Source: Aspidiotus rigidus (taxonomy: Eukaryota > Arthropoda > Insecta > Hemiptera > Diaspididae). From it: a stretch of DNA of 64,000 bases. Of this stretch, positions 1 to 6,995 are shown in pieces. Numbering within the stretch: position 1 is the stretch's first letter; the number at the start of each line of letters is the position of its first letter. Position numbers and translations under genes: made by a program. Location: the NCBI GenBank assembly GCA_035079385.1, contig JAVHKY010000024.1, positions 2,356,001 through 2,420,000 on the forward strand. Direction: 5' to 3'. The notes under the pieces were generated by a model. It was not told where the DNA came from, made no database searches, and saw nothing but the letters and a program-made list of their open reading frames with translations.

Positions 1-47
1 GAGGTAACATTCTCATTGTTATTCAGACTGTCAAACTGTGAAGAGCA

Positions 48-536
48 ATGGCTTACATCCTTGATTTTCAAGCATTTAAATCGCTATCCAATCAGTTTAT
101 TTTGAAAGAGTTGGCTATAGTGAGCGTGGATAGAGGAATTTCTCATCATTTCTTCATCAAATCTCCGGTATCGTCACTTATAGTGTGTAAAAAGTTGAAA
201 GCGCGAGCAGACTATCTCACAAAAAACATTCATAATATCCCTTGGGAATATGGACACATTACGATAGATGAGGCTAAAACAATTATGAGAGAAGTTTTGA
301 AAGATGCTAATACTGTGTACGTGAAAGGTTTGGAACGAGTTAGTTTCTTGAAAAAATTCATTTTTCTTTGGGGAACAAATATAATCGATCTAGATACGTT
401 AGGATGTCCTCGAGCGAGCTTGTTGCCCTCACCCATGTTCGAAATGTGTATGTACGATGGACATTACAAGAATGAGTTTAATTGCGCTATAAAACACGCT
501 CAAAAATATAAACAATGGTTACTCCGTAGATCCTAA
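48..536 (+). CDS. Hypothetical protein, Polinton/virus-associated family suspected (162 aa)
   Basis: This is an intronless 162-codon ORF whose ATG follows the A-rich context GAGCA. It starts MAYILDFQAF and has a conserved-looking core (TVYVKGLERVSFLKK) and a Cys/His-containing C-terminal half ending in a CAIKHAQKYKQWL-type segment. From memory, proteins with this layout (an early D-x-Q, a central YVKG, a late CAxKxxxKxxxWL) are common in arthropod genomes near Polinton/Maverick-like or other DNA-virus-like elements; their biochemical role is not established. No signal peptide or membrane span is visible. It is first in a run of five co-directional intronless ORFs. A ~155-bp duplicated segment overlaps its last codons. 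The frame is intact, so it is either recently acquired or under selection. Coding is fairly sure; the family assignment is an inference. Confidence 0.55.
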   Translation: MAYILDFQAFKSLSNQFILKELAIVSVDRGISHHFFIKSPVSSLIVCKKLKARADYLTKNIHNIPWEYGHITIDEAKTIMREVLKDANTVYVKGLERVSFLKKFIFLWGTNIIDLDTLGCPRASLLPSPMFEMCMYDGHYKNEFNCAIKHAQKYKQWLLRRS

Positions 537-587
537 AGTAGACTCTACTCTGTTTTTAATAAAAAAATAGAAGTTGGATGTTGAAAC

Positions 588-597
588 GGGATTTTCC
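588..597 (+). promoter_or_regulatory. kappaB-like decamer, copy 1 (GGGATTTTCC)
   Basis: GGGATTTTCC fits the NF-kappaB/Rel consensus GGGRNNYYCC. An identical decamer occurs in the second copy of the duplicated block at 767-776, just upstream of the ORF at 865. The motif is seen directly; a regulatory role for insect Rel factors is inferred. Confidence 0.3.
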
Positions 598-766
598 TTC
601 ACGTATAAGACTTCTTGTATATTTCTCTCGTTAGAAATATATCAACGAGGTTTTAAATGCGTCTTCTTCTTTCCTATTATTCCAAGTAATCAATAAATAG
701 ACTACTCCGTGAATCCTAAAGTAGACTCTACTCTGTTTTAGTCAAATAGAAGTTTGACGTTGAAAC

Positions 767-776
767 GGGATTTTCC
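767..776 (+). promoter_or_regulatory. kappaB-like decamer, copy 2 (GGGATTTTCC)
   Basis: This is the second copy of the decamer at 588-597. It lies about 90 bp upstream of the ATG at 865, inside the duplicated promoter-like block. Function is inferred from the consensus only. Confidence 0.3.
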
Positions 777-864
777 TTCACGTATAAACACTTCTTATAT
801 ATCTCTCACGTAAGAAATATATCAACGAGGTTTTAAATACGTCTTCTTTCCTACCTTGAAAAAA

Positions 865-1569
865 ATGTCGTTCCAAATTTCTTTAAACAGTTATACCTCA
901 GAATTTTCACGCGCATATCACGAAAGTATAAAATTAGGAAAACAGTATGAAGTATGTTTGAAGAGTTTTGTTACTTTTAATAGTATACCCAACATTTCGG
1001 AAGAAAATGAAAACAACGAACTCGTATTAATTAATGAAGCTGATCATTCCGACGATCATTTTCGGATAGTTATTCCTACAGGTTCTTACGAATTGCAAGA
1101 TATTTTTGAATTTATCGAAAATTATAAAGACGTACCGGAAATTTCGTTTATTTTAAATAAAAATACGCTAAAGGTTCGAGTTCAAAGTCGATGGGTTATA
1201 GATTTTTCTAAAAGAAACTCGGTTGGAAAAATTTTAGGATTTAGTCCTCAAACAATTAGACCTTTCGCAGTCGCATATTCGGACCTACCGATAGATATTT
1301 TCAAAGTAAATACTATAAAAATAAAGTGTAATATAGTTCACAGTAATTTTCACGATCTGAAACGATACGATAATACACTCTACGAATTTCCTTTGGATGC
1401 TAGGATCGGTGAAAAAATAATCGAACGACCTCATACTTTATCATATTACCCTGTGAATACAGATGAAATTCACGATCTAGTAATTAAAATTGTCGATCAA
1501 GACGATCGTTTACTTGATTTTCGAGGTGAAAAAATTTGTATGACGCTCAACTTTCGACCATGTGTATAA
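865..1569 (+). CDS. Putative minor-capsid (penton-like jelly-roll) protein of a Polinton/DNA-virus-like element (234 aa)
   Basis: This is an intronless ORF. The ATG at 865 is preferred over the in-frame TTG at 856; it has context AAAAAATGT and lies just after the duplicated promoter block. The product starts MSFQISLNSY and is rich in beta-prone alternating hydrophobics. It ends in a segment containing IVDQDDRLLDFRGEKICMTL. A C-terminal 'DQ.....FRGE.I...L' strand is what I associate with the single jelly-roll minor-capsid-like proteins of arthropod Polintons/adintovirus-like elements. An internal VGKILGF followed by a Pro-rich turn also fits that memory. There is no signal peptide or membrane helix. 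A 30-bp minisatellite follows 30 bp after the stop. The fold assignment rests on pattern memory only and needs a profile search; the coding call is solid (long, open, in an ordered cluster). Confidence 0.5.
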   Translation: MSFQISLNSYTSEFSRAYHESIKLGKQYEVCLKSFVTFNSIPNISEENENNELVLINEADHSDDHFRIVIPTGSYELQDIFEFIENYKDVPEISFILNKNTLKVRVQSRWVIDFSKRNSVGKILGFSPQTIRPFAVAYSDLPIDIFKVNTIKIKCNIVHSNFHDLKRYDNTLYEFPLDARIGEKIIERPHTLSYYPVNTDEIHDLVIKIVDQDDRLLDFRGEKICMTLNFRPCV

Positions 1570-1598
1570 AAAAAATCGACGAAAAACGACGAAAAACG

Positions 1599-1808
1599 AC
1601 CAAAAAGAGCCAATTTCGACTAAAAACGACCAAAAAGAGCCAGAATCGACTAAAATCGACCAAAAGGAGCCAGATTCATTTAAAATCGGCCAAAAAGAGC
1701 CAGAATCGACCAAAATCGACCAAAAAGAGCCAATTTCGACTAAAATCGACCAAAAAGAGCCAATTTCGACTAAAATCGACTAGAATCGACGAAAAACGAC
1801 TAGATTCA
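1599..1808 (+). repeat. 30-bp minisatellite, about six good units plus degenerate edges
   Basis: Units begin near 1599, 1629, 1659, 1689, 1719 and 1749. The consensus is CGACCAAAAAGAGCCA followed by RAWTCGACTAAAAW. Degenerate CGACGAAAAACGAC pieces lie on both sides (about 1575-1598 and 1779-1808). Because 30 is a multiple of three, several reading frames stay open through the array; these are not treated as genes. The array begins immediately downstream of the capsid-like ORF. Confidence 0.85.
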
Positions 1809-1842
1809 CTTTTACAGACGGTGAGAAAATTTGTGGAAGCGT

Positions 1843-2085
1843 TCTGAGTAGGTAATTGAAAGAAAAAAAACTTACATTTTGTCTTCTTCTTCCGCCTCAA
1901 ATTCAACTTCGTCTTCGTCGACTTCTTCTCGCATTGCACCACTATTTCATTAAAAAAAAAAAAACTTGTTAAAAAAATAGAGAACATTTCTGAGTAGGTA
2001 ATTGAAAGAAAAAAAACTTACATTTTGTCTTCTTCTTTTTCCGGGCTCTGCCACCAGAAACTATTTCATAAAAAAAAAACTTGTC
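1843..2085. repeat. Direct duplication (copies at ~1843 and ~1989)
   Basis: TCTGAGTAGGTAATTGAAAG followed by an A-run and CTTACATTTTGTCTTCTTCTT occurs at 1843-1893 and again at 1989-2034. Each copy is followed by a TTTCAT-A(n)-CTTGT segment. On the minus strand each copy contains GTAAGT 45 bp before CTACTCAG, i.e. donor-like and acceptor-like signals in close tandem. I see no convincing coding sequence here. Confidence 0.6.
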
Positions 2086-2480
2086 ACAAAACTGAACAAA
2101 GAAATGATGAGAAAAATTTGAAAAATAGGTACTCACCGAATAATGTAGATCAACATAATTATAAACATGAATAATAGAAAAAACATTTTTTTTATCAATA
2201 TTCTGTTAACCAGGTGAATGAGCAAAATTACGAGAAAAATTACGAAGTTATTGATCGAATGAATTGATCGAATGAATTGTAGTTTAACGATACTTTTCTC
2301 TCGGGCTTATTTTTTCTGCATTATTTGATGATGTGAGCATAATTACCTGATACCGCCTTTTTTCTAGGTACATTAATCACCTGATACCGCTCTCGCTCTG
2401 TAGGTATACTCGTGTAACTTGGTTTCCTTACGGTTAACATAATATTAATAGAGCGACGATAGTAAAAAACAATTTGAAAA
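2086..2480. other. Intergenic stretch, no gene seen
   Basis: AT-rich spacer. It contains a short local repeat, ACCTGATACCGC (about 2346-2357 and 2380-2391), upstream of the next ORF. No conserved RNA or ORF is recognised. Confidence 0.5.
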
Positions 2481-2801
2481 ATGCTCGATTTTGTACCTCT
2501 TAATATTCAAGAAATTCTTGAAGGGTTTAGGGAGAATATGTTACCTGAACATGAAGAATATTTCAAAAGTTTTGATAAGTTTCAACAGAAATTTGTTGGT
2601 TCGAAATTAATTCTTAATAAATACGGTGCAGAACACTGGAGTACGTGCCCGTGGTCTTGGGATTCTCCTTTAATCACTAGACCAGATAGGTGTTTCTGCT
2701 CATTCTATGAAACTCGAAAAGAAACTGTAAATAAATTAATAAGATTGTATTCCGGTACTTATGTTCGAAAAAAAGAAGAAACTAATTGTTCCGTAATTTA
2801 A
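2481..2801 (+). CDS. Hypothetical protein of the virus-like cluster (106 aa)
   Basis: This is an intronless 106-codon ORF from an ATG in the context GAAAAATGC. The N-terminal half is acidic/amphipathic (about residues 8-40, LNIQEILEGFRENML). The centre is Trp/Cys-rich (HWSTCPWSWDSPL, then RCFCSF), and the end is basic, finishing NCSVI. No family is recognised. The three-Trp, Cys-Phe-Cys arrangement could suit a small folded or metal-binding module, but the cysteines are too few to call a zinc finger. Orientation and spacing match the neighbouring intronless ORFs, so it is treated as part of the same element. Confidence 0.45.
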   Translation: MLDFVPLNIQEILEGFRENMLPEHEEYFKSFDKFQQKFVGSKLILNKYGAEHWSTCPWSWDSPLITRPDRCFCSFYETRKETVNKLIRLYSGTYVRKKEETNCSVI

Positions 2802-2834
2802 ATATAGTAGAATATTGCTCACTTCCAGAAAAAG

Positions 2835-2842
2835 TATATAAA
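2835..2842 (+). promoter_or_regulatory. TATA box for ORF 2920
   Basis: TATATAAA lies about 85 bp upstream of the ATG at 2920, with a TCATCC/TCAGTT-like initiator context about 25-40 bp downstream. It is the clearest core-promoter element in the cluster. Confidence 0.5.
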
Positions 2843-2919
2843 TACAAGTGCGAGATGGTCTGAGTTTTAATTCATCCGGTGAAGCTTTCTAGTTCACATC
2901 TTGTTGTTGTACGAGTAAC

Positions 2920-3450
2920 ATGGACTGGGAAAACTTATTGCAAAAACTTCAAGAAGAGAAAGACTGGAAGTCTGTAATTTCCAACTTAGATCGTATGCGA
3001 AAAGAAATTATTCGAGCAAAAGATAAAGAAATCTTATGTCTGGATTTCACGTCTGATGATCGAGGAGACCATTTCTTTCGTATCATCTGTTACGTTGAGA
3101 CTGGAGAATTAACTCGAGAGGAATTAAAATTTTTGAAAAACTTTGGTAAAGCTCACGTAGATAGAAATTCGAGCGTACATGATTGGGAGATTATGAAAGA
3201 AAGTAACTTTCTACAATGGGAAAGAAGTCTACCTAATTGTTGTATAGATTTTTCACACATCCCACCTCATAAAATCGATATCGCTGAGATTCGTAAATTA
3301 AATTTACAAAATATCAATCTCAAAAAACTTGACTTAGATTCATTTCAAGATTATTTAAGAGACAAGTTATGTGTAATCGAAGCTCTGGCTGCATTTTTAA
3401 CAGACTATAAATCCGAATACGAATATAGTGATAACTCTGAGAGTGAATAC

Positions 3451-3481
<31 letters not shown>

Positions 3482-3501
3482 ATGATGATGATGATGAATA
3501 A
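2920..3501 (+). CDS. Hypothetical protein with Ser/Asp-rich acidic tail (193 aa)
   Basis: This is an intronless ORF beginning MDWENLLQKL. Residues 1-40 form a charged amphipathic helix-like N-terminus. The middle carries a CLDFTSDDRGDHFFRIICYVE segment (about residues 40-62) and a leucine-patterned LNLQNINLKKLDLDSFQDYL stretch (about 128-147). The last ~35 residues are acidic/Ser-rich because of an in-frame (AGT)10-(GAT)n microsatellite. I do not recognise the family. A TATA box sits at 2835, and another gene starts about 80 bp downstream of the stop after its own TATA box. The next ORF also ends in an acidic tail, a shared trait possibly meaning DNA-mimic or partner-binding proteins. That is inference only. 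Confidence 0.5.
3451..3497 (+). repeat. (AGT)10-(GAT)n trinucleotide microsatellite inside coding sequence
   Basis: Ten AGT units (3451-3480) are followed by an AATGATGATGATGATGA run. They encode Ser then Asp residues in the tail of the ORF at 2920. Length variation here would leave the frame intact. Confidence 0.9.
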
Positions 3502-3517
3502 GAATTCCTTAGGGGAT

Positions 3518-3525
3518 TATATAAG
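3518..3525 (+). promoter_or_regulatory. TATA box for ORF 3579
   Basis: TATATAAG lies 54 bp upstream of the ATG at 3579, so a very short leader is expected. It is placed like the TATA box of the preceding gene. Confidence 0.45.
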
Positions 3526-3578
3526 GAGTTGTAGGTTTTTACAGAGGTTATTACGATTTGATAATTAGTATAGGTATC

Positions 3579-4193
3579 ATGTCGTCTTGCTCTGTTGCTG
3601 CTACTACTTCTCAAAAAAGTCCTTCTCAGGGCTACAAAAATAAAACAAAAAATTATACGCAAGCGATACAAAATATCTGTATATATCCGGAAAAAGCGTT
3701 TAAAGAAATTATCAGCAAGTCTTATATTCCATGTTCTAATCCACCTTGCGCTTCTGATCGACCTCTGGTACGTGTAAGGGATCTTGTACCAAATGTAATA
3801 TATAATATTCTATGTAAACACTTTGATCATGATTATTATACGACATTAGTTTTAAATAATGTTATGATATATGTTAGCCCTAATGAATATTCTTGTACAC
3901 GGTCGGGTTTTATAAAGTTTGATGGGAAGAAACTTGTTGAGTGTAAACCTAGACATAATAATTTTCGTTGTTGTTGTTTTTGTGAGGAAAATTGTCTAGA
4001 ATGTACTTGCTTAAAAGATGAGTACATAGACTATCCAACTGATTGTGAATGTGTGACCAAGTACCATATTACCACCGCTGATTTAGATTTAACTCTAAAA
4101 GAGTTACGAAGACAGCTAATTATATTTCAAGACGAAGAAGAAGAAGAGGAGAATTATACTTCTAGTGATGAGGATGATGATGCTAGACTCTAA
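3579..4193 (+). CDS. Hypothetical Cys-rich protein with acidic tail (204 aa)
   Basis: This is an intronless ORF. The ATG at 3579 (CATATGTCG-like context, product MSSCSVAATTSQ) is chosen over the in-frame upstream TTG. It has a Lys/Ser-rich N-terminus, then a hydrophobic middle (NVIYNILCKHFDHDYYTTL). A cysteine cluster at about residues 128-150 contains CCCFCEENCLECTCL, a metal-binding look without a known spacing. The last ~20 residues are Glu/Asp-rich (DEEEEEENYTSSDEDDD). No signal peptide. The family is not recognised. It is the last ORF of the virus-like cluster; a triplicated downstream motif and T-rich DNA follow immediately. Confidence 0.5.
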   Translation: MSSCSVAATTSQKSPSQGYKNKTKNYTQAIQNICIYPEKAFKEIISKSYIPCSNPPCASDRPLVRVRDLVPNVIYNILCKHFDHDYYTTLVLNNVMIYVSPNEYSCTRSGFIKFDGKKLVECKPRHNNFRCCCFCEENCLECTCLKDEYIDYPTDCECVTKYHITTADLDLTLKELRRQLIIFQDEEEEEENYTSSDEDDDARL

Positions 4194-4203
4194 CAGTGGA
4201 CTC

Positions 4204-4515
4204 ATTTTTTTTCATTCAGTCCCCCTTTCGGTACAGTTCTAGGCTCACACTGACATATAAAACAATATATTCATTTTTTATTTTATTTATTTTTTTTTAA
4301 TTTTTAATTTTTTTTATTATTTTATTTTTTTATACAGTCCCCCTTTCGGTACAGTTCTAGGCTCGTGGCGAAGGTTGAAATAATATAATTATTTTTTATT
4401 TTTATTATTTTTTTTTTTCAATTTTTTTTTTATTATTTTTTTTTTCAATTTTTTTTTTCCCAAATATTTTTTTTCCATACAGTCACCCTTTCGGTACAGG
4501 TGTACCGAAGGGGGG
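4204..4515. repeat. T-rich region with three copies of CAGTCcCCCTTTCGGTACAG
   Basis: The 20-mer CAGTCCCCCTTTCGGTACAG occurs at about 4217 and 4335, both followed by TTCTAGGCTC, and with one change at about 4480. The copies are 118 and ~145 bp apart and are separated by runs of T with ATTTTT. The third copy continues as GTGTACCGAAGGGGG, which is partly inverted-complementary to CCCTTTCGGTACA and could form a hairpin. This could be a terminal or control repeat of the virus-like element, or the decayed 3' region of the zinc-finger gene; neither is proven. Confidence 0.7.
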
Positions 4516-4559
4516 ACCTTACTACTGATAGGGTAATTCTGTGTGGTGATTATACTTAC

Positions 4560-6172
4560 TTTCTTTTCTCGTATAACGCATGCATGGGCGGCACCGTCGT
4601 CGTGATCCTCGCTGCTTTCATACACGTCACTGCTTTGCTGGCTTTCTTGCGTTCTGTAGACGACACTTTGTTCGCCTTCAACACTTTGTTCGCGTTCGGT
4701 CCCGGACTCGTCTTCATCTTCGCGCGATCGCTTGCATCCCTGCATCGTAGGATAGGTCTTATCCTCTCTCCGGACTGCCTGCGGCAACGCGGCAAGCCGT
4801 TTTAGCGATTCCAGTGTTTTTTCGTCCTTAAACCCGTCTGTCACCTTCATCTCCTTCACAGCACGCCAGTAATTGGTTGACGACGTCCCCAGTCTTCTCC
4901 TCTGTTCGCAACCAGTGCGATGAGACTGGAGCGTCGATACCGAGAAAAATCTGTCTGCACAAAACTGACAGACGTAGACACCTTTCTCCGGGTGCATATT
5001 GATACAATGGTTTCGGGTCAAATGACCCGGAGGAAGGTTCTCGTCGCAGAACAAACATTGGCGGTGCCTTTTTCTGTAAATCGATGAGAATGAATATGAG
5101 TATTGATTATATTTCTGGGAAAGTATTTATGAAAAATTGTATTACTTTTCTTGCTCCGTATATAGCGCCTTCGTAGGCACTCCGTTATGCATTTTTCTGA
5201 CGTGGTTCATTAAACTCCTGCGATTCTCATACAATTTATCGCAATGTTCACAAGGCACCTGTTGGTGCGTGTTTATCATGTGCCCCCGTAGCATCTCAAC
5301 TTCCGCGAATATTATACCACAATACCGGCACTTATAAATCAGCTGCAAACTACAAAGATAATTATTTGTTAGAGAGCGTCCATAAATTACGTGAGGTATT
5401 TTTTTTTTTTTTGGGGGGGGGGAGGGGATCCAGGAAAATCTCACCAAAAGTCACGGGGGGGAGGGAGGGGGTCTGAGAAAATCTCACGTAATTAAAAAAA
5501 AAATTGCAAAACCGGGTTAAATTTTAAATAGAACACGTTCAAAATTCGACGTTCTTGAATTTCGTTGTTTCATTTTGAAAAGAAGTTTAATCAAACTGAT
5601 AAAATAATAATTATGTTCTTTTCATGAATCTCATTTCAATTAAGCACAGATCAATACGGCTCTAAAACTGAACTATGGATTTTGAAAAATCTCACGTTAG
5701 AAAAGAGGGGGAGGGGGGCGCTGAGGATGACACTAAGGTATGCACTATGAATTTAAAGTTTTTATTTGGTTCATTTACCATTCTTGACTGTGTTGTATAT
5801 CATGCGTCGCATTATGGTCCATTTTATCCACTTCGGATTTATACTTATAACCGCAGAACGGACAAAGCTGCTCCACTGATGACGATGCCACGTGCCCCCG
5901 AACATGGTAACCGCACAAATATTCACTTAGGAACGTCTTTTCGCACACATAACATTTTCTGTAAGATCACGAAAAAGGAGCTGATAATTATTAGATCTAC
6001 ACAATGAAGATACAATGTATAGCTTGATTGTACTCACAAACGGTTCGCAGCGACTCGATTTGTCTCAAGCGGTTCTGTGGTCGTTCCTGGTTCAAGGTCT
6101 TCTGCTGCATGCGACGTCGACGGTATTTGAATGGGTGCAGTCGCGGCTGCCGCGACGTTTCGATAGTTACGA
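4560..6172 (-). CDS. C2H2 zinc-finger protein gene (partial, 4 exons visible)
   Basis: Exons on the minus strand are 6172-6038 (putative), 5958-5779, 5349-5146 and 5073-4560. All visible junctions are phase 2 and use GT..AG, which supports the model; the last donor, GAAA|GTAAGTATAA, is near perfect. Exon 2 encodes two C-x2-C-x12-H-x3-H fingers (CYVCEKTF.., CPFCGYKY..). Exon 3 encodes two C-x2-C-x12-H-x4-H fingers (CRYCGIIF.., CEHCDKLY..). Exon 4 encodes one C2H2 (CLFCDEN..) and one C2HC (CQFCADRF..HRTGC), then a basic/acidic tail with CKRSREDEDESG resembling a nuclear signal. The product is probably a nuclear DNA- or RNA-binding protein. The first exon gives a Thr/Pro/Ala linker with no finger. 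The 5' start and 3' terminal exon are not found: the region downstream (<4560) is T-rich repeat and virus-like ORFs, so the gene may be interrupted. Confidence 0.7.
5365..5520. repeat. Fragment of a GCGTCCATAAATTACGT-type MITE
   Basis: AGAGAGCGTCCATAAATTACGTGAGG is followed by a T-run and G-rich DNA (a run of 9 G) with AAAATCTCAC repeats. The GCGTCCATAAATTACGT start is the terminal sequence of a MITE type widespread in arthropods (from memory). The opposite terminus is not found intact; AAAATCTCACGTTAGAAAAGAGG at 5687 may be a damaged end. It lies in the intron between zinc-finger exons 2 and 3. Confidence 0.35.
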
Positions 6173-6275
6173 CTATATATTTCTTGACCCCGAAGAAGAT
6201 AGTCGTAACTATCGAAACGTCGGTCATTTTTCGTTTAACCATTATATCGACGGCAGTGCCGCCTAATAAAAAAAG
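6153..6275 (+). repeat. Hairpin-forming structured repeat tail (Penelope/hammerhead-like)
   Basis: CGAAGAA + GATAGT-CGTA-ACTATC + GAAACGTCGGTC occupies 6191-6225. It is followed by ATATCGACGGCAGTGCCGC (about 6243-6261, itself a short hairpin) and CTAATAAAA. The same layout recurs at 60904-60978 with a compensatory stem. An antisense copy of the stem lies at 6153-6176, so the locus forms a ~24-bp inverted repeat. Layout [CGAAGAW]-stem-[GAAAC] resembles the hammerhead core (CUGANGA-stem II-GAAA) found in Penelope termini, but the CUGA part is not conserved. Confidence 0.5.
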
Positions 6276-6276
6276 C

Positions 6277-6545
6277 TCACGCAGAAGCGTAAGCATCACC
6301 GACTTTTCAATAATTTGCTATAAAATCATTTACACATGCTCCCCATATCTAAACTTCATTGTTTCTCACTTATAAGCTGATTGTGATAACAATGATTCAA
6401 GGTATTTCACTTTCTCTTCTATTGTTCAATTCATTTCTAATCTTTTTAATGGGTTCTATTAAAATTAAAATATAAAACTTGGGTGATTTAGAAGAATCTT
6501 AAAGTATTAACCTGACTGTCCATTTCCAAAAATAGGTACAGTAAG
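6277..6545. other. Intergenic stretch, no gene seen
   Basis: AT-rich sequence between the zinc-finger exon and the LTR element. No ORF, RNA gene or clear repeat is recognised. Confidence 0.5.
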
Positions 6546-6549
6546 ATAT

Positions 6550-6931
6550 TGTGGCGTTCTGCTATAATAGCAGACACCGCAAGGAAGCGTACTTATCGCT
6601 TAACTACTTCGCCGAATACGCTTGAACAACCTAGAACGTGCTCGATTGATTGTAAGGGCTCTTGCATAACCTGTTTGCCGTTCTAGAAGAAATCTCGAGA
6701 ATTCCGGAAATAAGGGTGAGACTATAAATAGCCGGCAGCAACCCGATAAAGCGATTCAGTTGTAATCTTGAAAGCGATAGTTAACGTGTTCTCGTTCTTT
6801 AACGCGATTGTGTTACAGTTTAACGGTGTTTAGAAGTGTTGTACTTGCGGTACCAGTAATAAAGCTCGGTTTTTGTAATTGTTCTTTATTATCGGTGTCA
6901 AGAGATATTTGGTGACTGGTAGAACGTCACA
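6550..6931 (+). repeat. 5' LTR (382 bp)
   Basis: Starts TGTGGCGTTCTGCTATAATA and ends GGTAGAACGTCACA. It contains a TATA box (TATAAATA, 6723-6730) and a polyadenylation signal (AATAAA, 6858-6863), giving a U3-R-U5 order. I see no difference from the 3' LTR. Confidence 0.95.
6723..6730 (+). promoter_or_regulatory. LTR TATA box
   Basis: TATAAATA sits in the first half of the 5' LTR, about 130 bp upstream of the AATAAA at 6858. The same site recurs in the 3' LTR. It is the likely promoter of the element's genomic RNA. Confidence 0.6.
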
Positions 6932-6933
6932 AC

Positions 6934-6951
6934 TGGTGTCAGAAGTGGGAT
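6934..6951 (+). promoter_or_regulatory. Primer-binding site, tRNA-Leu type
   Basis: TGGTGTCAGAAGTGGGAT starts 3 bases after the 5' LTR. It is the reverse complement of the 3' end expected for tRNA-Leu (CCA tail plus acceptor stem and T arm), recognised from general knowledge of tRNA-Leu genes. A PBS kept intact in an element without RT suggests replication by RT supplied in trans. Confidence 0.7.
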
Positions 6952-6995
6952 TGCGTAAGCCTACTTTGTGCGTTTGAAACTGGTGGTGATTCAAG

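Larger units (their letters stand above)
519..855 (+). repeat. Tandem duplication of an intergenic/promoter segment (2 x ~155 bp)
   Basis: Copy 1 spans about 519-676 and copy 2 about 701-855. Both run from ACTCCGT..ATCCTAAAGTAGACTC through GAAACGGGATTTTCCTTCACG to ATATCAACGAGGTTTTAAAT and GTCTTCTTTCCTA. The copies differ by small indels and substitutions. Copy 1 starts within the last codons of the upstream ORF, and copy 2 ends just before the ATG of the next ORF at 865, so the duplicated unit looks like a gene-end plus promoter block. Both copies have T/A-rich TATATTTCTC / TATATATCTC stretches about 60 bp before their ends. Confidence 0.75.

Noticed and set aside
1510..1987. Several overlapping ORFs on both strands through the 30-bp minisatellite
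   Set aside because: Their openness is explained by the 30-bp period; composition is pure repeat, with no independent start context.
4389..4559. Continuation of the zinc-finger exon 4 frame into a Lys-rich tail
   Set aside because: A near-perfect donor at 4559 ends the exon; the Lys run comes from the T-rich DNA on the other strand.
6934..6951. A genuine tRNA-Leu gene
   Set aside because: Only the 18-base primer-binding complement is present; no cloverleaf follows.
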